From Clostridia bacterium (GTDB lineage Bacteria > Bacillota_A > Clostridia > Oscillospirales > CAG-272): a DNA stretch of 64,000 nucleotides. The DNA is taken from NCBI GenBank assembly GCA_017445115.1, contig JAFSUU010000021.1, positions 12,304-76,303 of the forward strand. Direction: 5' to 3'. Within the stretch, counting starts at the first letter, position 1, and each line of letters begins with the position of its first letter. The position numbers and the translations under genes are program-made. Positions 35,886 to 44,748 of the stretch are shown piece after piece. The notes under the pieces were generated by a model. That model saw only the letters and a program-made list of their open reading frames with translations. It was not told the origin of the DNA and searched no databases.

Positions 35886-37253
35886 TTATTCCGGAAGGCT
35901 TTCTTCGTTTTCCACCGTGATGAATTTGGTGTACTGACCGAGCCAGTTCATCTTGATAATGCCTTGCGAGCCGTGGCGGTTCTTTGCGATGATGATCTCC
36001 GCCTGAGTCTGCTTTTCGGGGTCCTCCTTGTCGTACTCGCCGGGACGGTAGATGAACATAACGACGTCGGCGTCCTGCTCGATAGCGCCGGAGTCGCGCA
36101 GGTCTGAGAGCGTCGGGCGTTTTCCGCCGGGCGCGCCGTCTCTTCCGCCGGAGCGCTTTTCGGAGTCACGGTTGAGCTGTGCGCAGACGATGAACGGAAC
36201 TCCGAATTCCTTTGCCATACGCTTCAGATTGTTCGTGATCTTTTCGATCTCCTGCGCTTTGTTGTCCGTTTTGTACTCGCTCTGAACGAGTCCGAGATAG
36301 TCAACTACCACGAGTCCCAGATTCTTTATTCGGCGAAGCTGGGATTTCATTCCGGAGACGGAGATGCCGGGGGTATCGTTGATATATATATCGCATCCTG
36401 CAAGGCGCGATGCCGCTTCGCAGAGCCTCGTCCACTCTTCGCTGTCGGTCTTTATGCTGCCTGTGCGCAGCATATTGGAGTTTACGAGCGCCTCGCTGGA
36501 AAGAAGTCTCGTTGCAAGCTGTTCCGCGGTCATCTCAAGAGAGAATACGCAGACAGATTTGTTCGATCTGAGCGCCGAATTTACGACGATATTCATGGCG
36601 AGCGAGGATTTTCCGACGCCGGGCCTCGCTCCGACTATGATAAGGTCGCCTTTTCCCATTCCGACGAGAGTGCGGTCGATGCCGGAAAAACCGGTCTTCA
36701 TTCCTACGGTTTCCGCATAGTTCGTCTGAAGGTCATTGATCCTTTTGAACGACATCATCAAGGCGTCTCTTATGTGGACGAAATCGTTGTTCGAGTTGCC
36801 CGATGAGATCGAATATATGCGGTCCTCGGCAAGCTCGATCAGCGTTTTCGCGTCGCATTCCTCGGAGTAAGCCTGTTCCGCGGTCGTCTCGCAGGCGTCG
36901 ATCAGCGCACGTAGGACGCTCTTGTCCTTCACGATCCTGGCGTAATCCTTCACGTTCGACGCAGTCGGTACGATGTCGGAAATAAGACCTATATAGTTTT
37001 TGCCGCCGGTGTCGTCGTAAACGCCCTCTTTAACGAGTTCGTCTATAAGCGTTACGACGTCGATATTGCGGCTCTTTATGTACATACTCTGCATCACGGA
37101 GAATATCTTCTGATGCTCGGGCATATAAAAATCGTTCGGACCTATCATCCCCGTGAGCATATCCATACTGTCCGGCTTTATCAGCACGGCGCCGAGTACG
37201 GATTGTTCCGCGACGAGAGAGAACGGAACTTTTCTTGAAAGGTTATCGCTCAT
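35886..37253 (-). CDS. dnaB: Replicative DNA helicase DnaB
   Basis: A 455-residue hexameric helicase that unwinds DNA at the fork. The N-terminal primase-interacting domain begins VPFSLVAEQSVLGAVLIKPD. The RecA-like C-terminal domain has Walker A GARPGVGKSS at 208-217, LVVVDYLGLVQ (Walker B), and the arginine-finger region NRDSEKRSGGRDG/DLRDSGAIEQDADV. Full length with no intein. It follows gdpP and rplI, the usual Firmicute order (called dnaC in Bacillus). ATG 37253 is preceded by a GGAGG-type site. Confidence 0.97.
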   Translation of the reverse strand: MSDNLSRKVPFSLVAEQSVLGAVLIKPDSMDMLTGMIGPNDFYMPEHQKIFSVMQSMYIKSRNIDVVTLIDELVKEGVYDDTGGKNYIGLISDIVPTASNVKDYARIVKDKSVLRALIDACETTAEQAYSEECDAKTLIELAEDRIYSISSGNSNNDFVHIRDALMMSFKRINDLQTNYAETVGMKTGFSGIDRTLVGMGKGDLIIVGARPGVGKSSLAMNIVVNSALRSNKSVCVFSLEMTAEQLATRLLSSEALVNSNMLRTGSIKTDSEEWTRLCEAASRLAGCDIYINDTPGISVSGMKSQLRRIKNLGLVVVDYLGLVQSEYKTDNKAQEIEKITNNLKRMAKEFGVPFIVCAQLNRDSEKRSGGRDGAPGGKRPTLSDLRDSGAIEQDADVVMFIYRPGEYDKEDPEKQTQAEIIIAKNRHGSQGIIKMNWLGQYTKFITVENEESLPE

Positions 37254-37290
37254 TTGCCACCTCCGGCGCGATGATTATCGAAAATTACAG

Positions 37291-37734
37291 TCAGTCGCAG
37301 ACTACTATGTTGATCGTTCCCGTGATCTCGGGGTAAAGCTTTACGCTCAGCGCGTACGGACCGAACGCTTTGATCGGAGCGTCGATCGAGATCTTTTTCT
37401 TGTCGACCTCTATTCCGTACTGCTTCTGAAGTTCGTCGGCGACGTCTGCGGAAGTCACAGAGCCGAAGAGCTTACCGTCGTTGCCCGCTTTTCCGCGGAT
37501 CTTTACGACGATACCTTCGAGTTTTGACTGTATTTCTTTAGCCGCGGCGATTTCCTGCTCGATCTTGTGCCGGCGTGCCGCTTCGCGGTTTTTAATGTCA
37601 TTCATCATCTTTGCATCCGCTTCCGCCGCAAGTCCGCGCGGGATGAGAAAGTTTCTTGCATATCCGTCGGAAACGTTTACTACGTCGTCTTTTTTACCGA
37701 CATTTTTTACGTCTTTGAGAAGTACGACTTTCAT
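37291..37734 (-). CDS. rplI: 50S ribosomal protein L9
   Basis: A 147-residue protein. The N-terminal RNA-binding domain [20 protein letters not shown] followed by [13 protein letters not shown] is the L9 signature, joined by a long charged helix to the C-terminal domain ([20 protein letters not shown] and the terminal [14 protein letters not shown]). AAAGGAG lies upstream of ATG 37734. Its position between gdpP and dnaB is conserved across Firmicutes. Confidence 0.97.
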   Translation of the reverse strand: MKVVLLKDVKNVGKKDDVVNVSDGYARNFLIPRGLAAEADAKMMNDIKNREAARRHKIEQEIAAAKEIQSKLEGIVVKIRGKAGNDGKLFGSVTSADVADELQKQYGIEVDKKKISIDAPIKAFGPYALSVKLYPEITGTINIVVCD

Positions 37735-37770
37735 TATATTGTTCTCCTTTGAGTTATTAACGTTGTATCT

Positions 37771-39786
37771 TTATTTTTTGTCACTCGACTCGTCAAGATA
37801 TTTATCTATCGCGTCTTTCAGAAGCGCTACGACTTCACCCGTCGTCGCTCCCTTGATTTGCGCGCCTGCGGAGTCAAAGTGACCGCCTCCGCGAAGCTGT
37901 TCGAGAATAAGCTGAACGTTTATCGATCCGGCGCTCCTTGCGGACACGTGGATCGCATCTTTGATCTTGATCAGAACGAAAGACGCTTTTATTCCGTCAA
38001 GCTCAAGCAGCTTGTCCGCGGCGCGCGAAGCGGGGATCGTATCCTCCTCGTCTCCGGGTTCTTCTGCCGCAGAGATCGCGGTGACGTCTCTGTATATCGT
38101 GACGTTGGAACGGAATTTGTTTTCTCTCTCGTAGTCGTCGAGAGTTGTTTTGAAAAACTCCTGGACCGAGGAGATATCCGCTCCGCGGTCGCGCAGATAA
38201 AGCGCCGTGCTGAAAGTTCTCGTGCCGGTATTCTTTCTGAACTGGTTCGTGTCGAGAAGGATCCCGGCGAGCATGAGATCCGCTTCGCTCTTGAGAAGGA
38301 GGTCTTCGGGAAGGACAAGTTCAAGCATCTCGCACACAAGTTCGCACGCGGCGGACGCCGACGGTTCGATGTAGGAGATCAGCGGCTCCTTCGGGAATTC
38401 TGCGGTCTTTCTGTGATGGTCGATTATGATGATCTTGTCGCAGCTCTCGGCGAGATGCGGTTCTTCGTACACGTATTTATTGTTGACGTCGGTTATGATA
38501 AGGAGCGTGTCGGGAGTAACGAGATCCATCGCCGCGTCGCGGCTGACGAGAACGCCTTTGTAGTCCGGCTCGTCCTTTATGCGGTCAAGACATTTTTTGA
38601 TACCGCCGAACGAGAAATCCGTGACGACGTTGACCGGCACGCCGCAGAACATCACGAGACGGGCAAGTCCGATGGACGATCCGATCGCGTCGAAATCCGG
38701 GCGCTTGTGAGCCATAATAATGACGTTAGACGCTTTTGAAATGTGAACGAGAAGCTCGTTCGCGATGATCCTCGCGCGCACTTTCGCCTTTTTCTGTATC
38801 GTTTTAGTTCTGCCGCCGTAGATGCTTTGCGTGCCGTCGCGGTTTTTGACGACGACCTGGTCGCCGCCGCGCTGAAGCGCCATTTCAAGGGATATCTGCG
38901 CTGCTTTTTCCTTTTCCGCAAACGTACCGTCCACGTTGCCGACGCCGATCGAGACTGTGATCGGGATACTTCCGGTGCCGACTCTTATCTCTCTGATCTT
39001 ATCGAGAACGTCGAATCTCTTTTCAACGAAGGTGTTGAATTTTTCCGCTTCGAAAATGAAAATATATCTGTCGGACTGATATTCTTTCAATATGCCGTCG
39101 GATTCCGCTGCCCAGGCGCGGAGTATCGCCTCGGTGCCTGCCGCGGCGACTCTGTATTCTTCCTGTTCGTGGTGGAGCAGCTCGTCGAGGTTGTCCACCA
39201 TTACGTATGCGACGATGAGATCGCGCGACGCGAGAAGCGCTTTTGCACTGTCAAGCTCGGTTGCGTCGGTCAGAGAATAGAGACCGTATTTTTTGTCACC
39301 CGCGGTGATCTCGGAAAACCTGACGCTGTAAACTTTTCCGTCCGCTTTTGCGGTCGCGTCGCCGGACGTTTCTCCCTCGCTCTTCACGAATTCAAGTATG
39401 TCGCCGACGGAAGCTCCCTTCAGCTTGTCTTTTCCGCCGAGGGAGGAAGCCGCGTGGTTGTACCAGATGACCGAATCGCTTGCCGAATCGGTTATCAGCA
39501 CTGGAGAGGCGATCTTCGACATTGATTTCAGCATTATTTCGCCGAGGAGCGGATGAAGCTCGGATTCTTTTATTTCAAGGTCGATTTTCGGCTTTGAGAA
39601 TACGGCGTAAAGTGCGATCGCCGCGGCATAAACCGCAACAACGATGATCGCCGCGTAAAGCTTCGACAATGATGTGAACGACGTCAGAAGCGCGTATATC
39701 ACTATAGCCGCAACAGCCGACGCCGCCGGTATCAGCAGCAGCGAAAACGAGCCTTGCGATTTTTTGTTTTTATCTTTTACGTTCAC
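37771..39786 (-). CDS. gdpP: Cyclic-di-AMP phosphodiesterase GdpP
   Basis: A 671-residue membrane protein that hydrolyses c-di-AMP. Order: two membrane helices (about 12-62), a PAS-like region, a degenerate GGDEF domain in which the signature is replaced (YQSDRYIFIFEAEKF), then DHH (VIIMAHKRPDFDAIGSSIGL, IIIIDHHRK) and DHHA1 (GGGHFDSAGAQIKG). The metal-binding residues of DHH are intact. Start is GTG 39786 with AAAGGCGG six bases upstream. c-di-AMP controls potassium and osmotic balance and affects wall integrity. Encoded with L9 and DnaB as in Bacillus (yybT). Confidence 0.95.
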   Translation of the reverse strand: MNVKDKNKKSQGSFSLLLIPAASAVAAIVIYALLTSFTSLSKLYAAIIVVAVYAAAIALYAVFSKPKIDLEIKESELHPLLGEIMLKSMSKIASPVLITDSASDSVIWYNHAASSLGGKDKLKGASVGDILEFVKSEGETSGDATAKADGKVYSVRFSEITAGDKKYGLYSLTDATELDSAKALLASRDLIVAYVMVDNLDELLHHEQEEYRVAAAGTEAILRAWAAESDGILKEYQSDRYIFIFEAEKFNTFVEKRFDVLDKIREIRVGTGSIPITVSIGVGNVDGTFAEKEKAAQISLEMALQRGGDQVVVKNRDGTQSIYGGRTKTIQKKAKVRARIIANELLVHISKASNVIIMAHKRPDFDAIGSSIGLARLVMFCGVPVNVVTDFSFGGIKKCLDRIKDEPDYKGVLVSRDAAMDLVTPDTLLIITDVNNKYVYEEPHLAESCDKIIIIDHHRKTAEFPKEPLISYIEPSASAACELVCEMLELVLPEDLLLKSEADLMLAGILLDTNQFRKNTGTRTFSTALYLRDRGADISSVQEFFKTTLDDYERENKFRSNVTIYRDVTAISAAEEPGDEEDTIPASRAADKLLELDGIKASFVLIKIKDAIHVSARSAGSINVQLILEQLRGGGHFDSAGAQIKGATTGEVVALLKDAIDKYLDESSDKK

Positions 39787-39819
39787 TTGTTACCGCCTTT
39801 CAAAGGGAATAGCGCACGT

Positions 39820-40845
39820 TTAACGTTCGTTCCCTTTTTTTGAGTTAACAATGATCTCTTTTATGGTACCCCAAACGGAATATACAAGGGTGAGTATTAT
39901 CGGAAAGATCGGACTTATGATCGCCGAGCCCGCGATAAGAACGACGGGAAGGACCGGAGATCGCCGTATCTGCTTTCCGTCGGGAAGATTCACGACGGGA
40001 GGATTTTTGAATCTGTCGACGAGTCTTGCGATCCCGTCAAACAAAGTCGGAAGCGACAGCGCAAAGCATATATTCAGCGCGGCAAGTTCCGCTACAGCCG
40101 TAGCATTGAATATCGAAAAGATGCCGGCGAGCACCGCGGAAACGGCGAAGAATACGACTGACGTTCGCGGTATCTTATACTCGTTTGCGGCGCGTACCGT
40201 AATTTTGAAGAACCGGCAGATCAGTTTGAAGAGCATATATGACGCCGCGCCGAGCGCTTCGAATATCGCGGCTGCGATCCCCGGTATCATCGCTATTGCA
40301 AGCGACACCAGCTCCTCGATCAGGTTGTCTGATATCAGCTGAACTCCCGAAGAATCGGTTAGGGACGTCCTTAAATACAGCGTCAGCGCGGATCTGAATT
40401 CCTCTCCGTATTTCGTCACGCCTTCGGCAACGCTGCCGTATTCGGAATAGAGCGCAACGGCAAGAAGCGACGCCATCACCGCCGCCGAAACCGCGCCGAC
40501 GGCAAAAGACGATTTGAAGAAGTTGAGCTTGAATTTCTTACAGACTCCGAGCGACGCTCCTGCGAGAATTATCGCACCGGTAAGTTTTGCCGCCGTGAGA
40601 ACGTCTTTTGAAATGATATATATGACTCCGAAAGAGAGCACGACGGCGCATGCCGCGAAGATCGGGCGTTCCGAGCCGAAAGCGAGATATGCGCCGAACG
40701 CCGCGCTGACGGCAAGGGTGAAATACAGCGACGCCGCGGCGGAGATCGCCGCAAATCCGACCGTCGCCGCGAGGGCGACAAAGCAGAACGCAAGGCCGTA
40801 ATTCTTTTCATTTTTCGGCTCGGAGCGATCCGCGTCACCGTTCAT
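39820..40845 (-). CDS. DUF2232 (YybS-like) membrane protein
   Basis: A 341-residue integral membrane protein with about eight hydrophobic segments and no obvious catalytic motif. In Bacillus, YybS (DUF2232) is encoded directly upstream of yybT/gdpP, and this gene holds the same place, with AAAGAGG before ATG 40845. The match rests on context and topology more than on a distinctive motif. The family may be a substrate-binding component of an ECF-type transporter, but this is not established. It leads the gdpP operon. Confidence 0.72.
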   Translation of the reverse strand: MNGDADRSEPKNEKNYGLAFCFVALAATVGFAAISAAASLYFTLAVSAAFGAYLAFGSERPIFAACAVVLSFGVIYIISKDVLTAAKLTGAIILAGASLGVCKKFKLNFFKSSFAVGAVSAAVMASLLAVALYSEYGSVAEGVTKYGEEFRSALTLYLRTSLTDSSGVQLISDNLIEELVSLAIAMIPGIAAAIFEALGAASYMLFKLICRFFKITVRAANEYKIPRTSVVFFAVSAVLAGIFSIFNATAVAELAALNICFALSLPTLFDGIARLVDRFKNPPVVNLPDGKQIRRSPVLPVVLIAGSAIISPIFPIILTLVYSVWGTIKEIIVNSKKGNER

Positions 40846-40901
40846 AAAATACCTCTTTCAAAATGGAATTATAGAAACACTACTCCAATATATACATAGT
40901 C

Positions 40902-40930
40902 ATTATACCAAATATTTTTATATTTGTAAA
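40902..40930 (-). promoter_or_regulatory. Promoter of the DUF2232-gdpP-rplI-dnaB operon
   Basis: On the minus strand: TTTACA (40930-40925), a 17-bp AT-rich spacer ending in TGG, and TATAAT (40907-40902). Confidence 0.82.
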
Positions 40931-41014
40931 CATATTTTTCAAAAAAGGGATCCCGTTGACTTCTGATGCCTTCGTCAAAAAAACGCGAAATTCCGGCGAA
41001 TTTATTTTTCGGTG

Positions 41015-41043
41015 TTGCATTGACTGCGGTATTCAGATATAAT
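41015..41043 (+). promoter_or_regulatory. Promoter of murD
   Basis: TTGCAT (41015-41020), a 17-bp spacer and TATAAT (41038-41043), divergent from the gdpP operon promoter. Confidence 0.75.
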
Positions 41044-41085
41044 AATAAGAGTAAACAAACCGTGCGGCAGAGCCGCGGAGGGGCT

Positions 41086-42501
41086 ATGAACAGTATTGAC
41101 AGCGTACTGAAAGAGAAGTTCTCGGGGAAAAAGGCTGTATTGCTCGGAGCAGGCGTTTCAAACACTCCGCTCGTAAAATTTCTCTCGTCATACGGCGCAA
41201 AGATTGAGATAAGAGATAAAAAAAGCAGGGATGAAATGAAACCGGAGGCGCTATCCGGATTCGACGCGGCAGGCGCAGTCCTTGTGACCGGCGAAGAGTA
41301 TCTGAGCGGAATAAAATGCGATTATCTTTTCCGTTCGCCCGGCTTCAGACCGGATCTTCCGGAGATAAAAGAGGCGGTAACGCGCGGAGCGTTTCTCACT
41401 TCGGAAACTGATCTTTTCACCGAGCTCTCTCCGGCTCATCTTATCGGCGTCACCGGAAGCGACGGCAAGAGCACGACGACGACGGTGATCTATGAAATAA
41501 TCAAGCGTTCGCGCGGCGACGCGGCTTTTCTCGGAGGGAATATCGGTTATCCGCTCCTTGACAGAGTGACGTCTATGAATAAAGATTCCGTTGTTTCATG
41601 CGAGCTGTCGAGTTTTCAGCTTATGACGATAGACGCCCCGTTCGACGTCGCCGTGATAACGAATATCACGCCGAACCACCTCAACTGGCACACCGGAATG
41701 GATGAGTACGTCGGGGCAAAAGCGCGTATCCTGAAAAAAGCCTCTCGCGCCGTGTTGAACTACGGCTGTGAGATAACGAGGGAACTCGGCAGAAAGCGCG
41801 AGTGCCCGGTAACTTATTTTTCAAAATATCCGATCCCGGAAGACGATATCGAAGAAAAGGATTCTCTTATCACGCTCGACGGGGAAAATATCGTCGTATT
41901 TGAAAAGAAGACGGGTTCGCGCCGCGTCGTTATGAAGAAGAGCGATATTCTGATCCCCGGGCTCCACAACTGCGAAAACTATATGGCGGCGATAGGAGCC
42001 GTTGCGGGATTTGCTTCGGACGACGACGTGAGAGAGGTCGCGAGATCTTTCGGAGGCGTAAAACACCGCTTTGAACTCGTGCGCGTTTTGAACGGCGTGT
42101 ATTATTACAACAGCTCTATCGACTCCTCGCCTACAAGGACGATCGCCGCGATATCGAATCTCGTCGACAAGCCCATCAATATCATTCTCGGCGGCTCGGA
42201 CAAAAATATTCCGTACGATCCTCTCGCCGAGGCGATCGCGGCGCACGGCAACGTGAAATGCGCCGTAGTGACAGGGCAGTCCGGACCGAAGATACTCGCC
42301 GCGTTTGAAAAATTCGGCGTTGAAAAAGCCGGTGTGAAGGTCATTCGCGCGGAGAGCTTCAAAGATGCGGTGCTCTCCGCGGCGGGAAACGCCGCGAGCG
42401 GAGACGCGGTGCTCCTGTCTCCCGCGTCGGCGTCGTTCGACTCGTTCCCGAACTTCGAGGTCAGGGGCGATACGTTCAAAGAAATAGTCAACAGTTTATA
42501 G
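41086..42501 (+). CDS. murD: UDP-N-acetylmuramoyl-L-alanine--D-glutamate ligase
   Basis: A 471-residue cytoplasmic ligase that adds D-glutamate to UDP-MurNAc-L-Ala in peptidoglycan synthesis. The N-terminal KKAVLLGAGVSNTPLVKFLS binds UDP. The ATP loop GVTGSDGKSTTTTVIYE, NITPNHLNWHTGMDEY, and the C-terminal YYNSSIDSSPTRTIAAI with LILGGSDKN-like ILGGSDKNIPYDPL are typical. ATG 41086 has GGAGGGG; a longer frame opening at 40966 would run through the promoter. It stands alone, away from the mre and ddl genes. Confidence 0.95.
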   Translation: MNSIDSVLKEKFSGKKAVLLGAGVSNTPLVKFLSSYGAKIEIRDKKSRDEMKPEALSGFDAAGAVLVTGEEYLSGIKCDYLFRSPGFRPDLPEIKEAVTRGAFLTSETDLFTELSPAHLIGVTGSDGKSTTTTVIYEIIKRSRGDAAFLGGNIGYPLLDRVTSMNKDSVVSCELSSFQLMTIDAPFDVAVITNITPNHLNWHTGMDEYVGAKARILKKASRAVLNYGCEITRELGRKRECPVTYFSKYPIPEDDIEEKDSLITLDGENIVVFEKKTGSRRVVMKKSDILIPGLHNCENYMAAIGAVAGFASDDDVREVARSFGGVKHRFELVRVLNGVYYYNSSIDSSPTRTIAAISNLVDKPINIILGGSDKNIPYDPLAEAIAAHGNVKCAVVTGQSGPKILAAFEKFGVEKAGVKVIRAESFKDAVLSAAGNAASGDAVLLSPASASFDSFPNFEVRGDTFKEIVNSL

Positions 42502-42509
42502 GATAATAC

Positions 42510-42545
42510 AAAAAGCCGCGGGCATATGAGTCCGCGGCTTTTTTG
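42510..42545. terminator. Bidirectional terminator between murD and thiI
   Basis: AAAAGCCGCGG and CCGCGGCTTTTTT pair around GCATATGAGT. A runs on one side and T runs on the other serve both convergent genes. Confidence 0.92.
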
Positions 42546-42548
42546 CTT

Positions 42549-43739
42549 TTAATCTTCAAACTGCTTGAACAGTACCGAATATCTTGTGGAATACGCCTCT
42601 TCGATCAGCGCCTTGCGGTCGAGCCTCTGCTCTTGCGCGATGACTTTTTCAAGCGCGGGGTTCGTTCTCGGATGGCGCGGCGTGAAGACCGTACAGCAGT
42701 CCTCGTACGGAAGGACCGAAGTGTCGAACGTGCCGATCTTTCTCGCTATCGCGACGATCTCGTCTTTATCCATACCTATACACGGGCGGAAAACGGGACG
42801 GTCGGATACGGGATCCGTCACGCAGAGCGCCGGAAGCGTCTGGCTTGCGACCTGTCCGAGGCTCTCGCCGGTTATTATCGCCGGAATGTCGAATTCTTTT
42901 GCAACGCGCACCGCGAGCTCCATCATGAAACGGCGGAGAAGGAGCGTGAAATAATCCTCATCACAGGTGTCGCGAAGGACTTCCTGTATACGTGTGAGCG
43001 ATATTACGTGAACTCTTATTCTCCCTGTGTATTCCGTCAGCTCTTTTGCAAGGGTGAATACTTTTTCTCTTGCAAGTTCGCTCGTGTACGGAAAACTTTC
43101 GAAGTGGAGAGCGTCGATGAACATTCCGCGCTTCGCCATCATAAATCCCGCGACCGGGGAATCTATGCCGCCGGAGAGGAGAAGAAGACCGCGGCCGGAG
43201 CTTCCGGGCGGGTTTCCTCCCGCGCCTTTTTCCTGTCCGGCGTGGATGAACGCCTCTTTTTCGCGGACTTCAACTCTGACCTCGATATCGGGAGACGTGA
43301 GATCAACTTTGATTTTCGGCACCGAGGCGAGGATCGCCCCTCCGACTTCGGCTGCGATCTCGGGGGACGTCAGCGGGAAATTCTTGTCGCTGCGCTTGGC
43401 GCTGCATTTGAATTTTGTATATCCCCGCAGCCTTTCCGGCAGATACTCCTTCGCCACCCGGATAATGTCGTCCATATCTTTTTTCGCGCACGCCGCAACG
43501 GTGACTCCGGCGAAGCCGAACACTTTTTTTGCCTGGGAGAGCATTTCTTCGAGTTCGAAGTCGGAGACGTCGTCTCCTTCCGGCTCGATCATTACTGTGC
43601 TCTGACTGTAGGAAACTTTGAAATTTCCGACAGAGGCGGCGCGGCGTCTGACCTCTTTGAGGAGCATCGCTTCAAAACGCGATTTGTTCGCGCCTTTGAG
43701 AATTATCTCTCCGTATTTGCAAAGGATGACTTTTTTCAT
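42549..43739 (-). CDS. thiI: tRNA 4-thiouridine synthase ThiI
   Basis: A 396-residue enzyme that adenylates U8 of tRNA and inserts sulfur. The N-terminal CKYGEIILKGANKSRFEAML is followed by a THUMP domain and the PP-loop LLLLSGGIDSPVAGFMMAKRG. There is no C-terminal rhodanese domain, as in Gram-positive ThiI, so a NifS-like enzyme (perhaps the one at 10893) should donate sulfur. ATG 43739 fits AAGGACAG; an in-frame ATG at 43763 would overlap gpsA. Third gene of a minus-strand operon. Confidence 0.94.
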   Translation of the reverse strand: MKKVILCKYGEIILKGANKSRFEAMLLKEVRRRAASVGNFKVSYSQSTVMIEPEGDDVSDFELEEMLSQAKKVFGFAGVTVAACAKKDMDDIIRVAKEYLPERLRGYTKFKCSAKRSDKNFPLTSPEIAAEVGGAILASVPKIKVDLTSPDIEVRVEVREKEAFIHAGQEKGAGGNPPGSSGRGLLLLSGGIDSPVAGFMMAKRGMFIDALHFESFPYTSELAREKVFTLAKELTEYTGRIRVHVISLTRIQEVLRDTCDEDYFTLLLRRFMMELAVRVAKEFDIPAIITGESLGQVASQTLPALCVTDPVSDRPVFRPCIGMDKDEIVAIARKIGTFDTSVLPYEDCCTVFTPRHPRTNPALEKVIAQEQRLDRKALIEEAYSTRYSVLFKQFED

Positions 43740-43755
43740 ATTTTTTCTGTCCTTG

Positions 43756-44715
43756 TCATTCAAGTTCCCATTTGAGGCTTCTGTTGAAAAGTCCGGTAAG
43801 CTCCGCCTTCGGATCCGCGCCCTCGTAAAGCGTCTCGTAGACCGCGGTGCAGATAGGCAGATCGACCTTATATTTATTCTTGAGCGTCATCATGGCCTTG
43901 GCGGTATAATATCCTTCGGCGAGCGCTCCGAAAGTTTCTCCTTTGACGAATGCTTCTCCGAACGCTCTGTTGTGGCTGTGCTTTGAGAAGAGAGTCGCTT
44001 CGTAGTCGCCGAGAAGACAAAGACCGTAAGCGGAAAGCTCGTTTCCTCCCATAGCTTTCATAAGGCGTGCGATCTCTCTCGTTCCGCGCGACATTAATGC
44101 GCCCTTCAGCGTCGTCATCGAAAGGCCGTCGAGCATTCCCGCCGCGATGCCGAGCACGTTTTTGGCGGCGCCTCCGATCTCGCTTCCGATGAGGTCCGTG
44201 CCGTAGTAAAATCTTATGAGCTCGCTTGAAAATTCATTTACAAGCTTAAGTTTCAGCTCGTCGTCGTCGCTGTCGATGACCATGCAGTTGGGAACTCCGC
44301 GATAGAATTCCTGAACGTGACCGGGACCGAGCCAAACGGCGATGCGGTTCGTCACGGAGACTGCGCTTTTTACTATTTCGGAGAGACGGCAGCCGGTCTC
44401 GATCTCGACGCCTTTCATGCAGAGCACGAAGTTTTTGTTTTCGAGTTTCAGCTCGTCGAGTTCTTTCATAAGGGAGCGGAGCCCCTGACAGCCGATGCTG
44501 ATGACGATAGTTTCGGCGTCCTTTATCACTGATTTGTCGGTGGAAAGCTTCGTCGTGTCGGAAAGGGTGAGCAGATCGTTCCGTCTCTCTGTGAGAAACC
44601 GCTTCATTTCAGGCGCGTCGGCAAGACCGTAGATCGTTACGTCGTGACCGATCTTATCGAGATAATACGCGATAAACGAGCCCCAGCGCCCGCATCCTAT
44701 GACAGTGATCTTCAT
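43756..44715 (-). CDS. gpsA: NAD(P)H-dependent glycerol-3-phosphate dehydrogenase
   Basis: A 319-residue enzyme reducing dihydroxyacetone phosphate to sn-glycerol-3-phosphate for phospholipids. The nucleotide-binding motif ITVIGCGRWGSFIAYYLDKI is at residues 2-21. AVWLGPGHVQEF, the catalytic lysine in IGGAAKNVLGIAAGM, and the C-terminal FGALAEGYYTAKAM are present. Slightly shorter than the usual 330 or so. AAGGAG precedes ATG 44715. It lies between thiI and a methionine gamma-lyase family gene with short gaps. Confidence 0.93.
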   Translation of the reverse strand: MKITVIGCGRWGSFIAYYLDKIGHDVTIYGLADAPEMKRFLTERRNDLLTLSDTTKLSTDKSVIKDAETIVISIGCQGLRSLMKELDELKLENKNFVLCMKGVEIETGCRLSEIVKSAVSVTNRIAVWLGPGHVQEFYRGVPNCMVIDSDDDELKLKLVNEFSSELIRFYYGTDLIGSEIGGAAKNVLGIAAGMLDGLSMTTLKGALMSRGTREIARLMKAMGGNELSAYGLCLLGDYEATLFSKHSHNRAFGEAFVKGETFGALAEGYYTAKAMMTLKNKYKVDLPICTAVYETLYEGADPKAELTGLFNRSLKWELE

Positions 44716-44748
44716 GTGATTCTCCTTGTTCCGCGTCCCGCGGGTGTT

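Noticed and set aside
40966..41085. 40-residue N-terminal extension of MurD
   Set aside because: It would run across the promoter and ribosome site; MurD homologues begin at the residues encoded from 41086.
42543..43775. Long plus-strand open frame opposite thiI
   Set aside because: It is the antisense of a clear ThiI gene. No family motif, no ribosome site; long antisense frames arise here from the G/C-ending codons.
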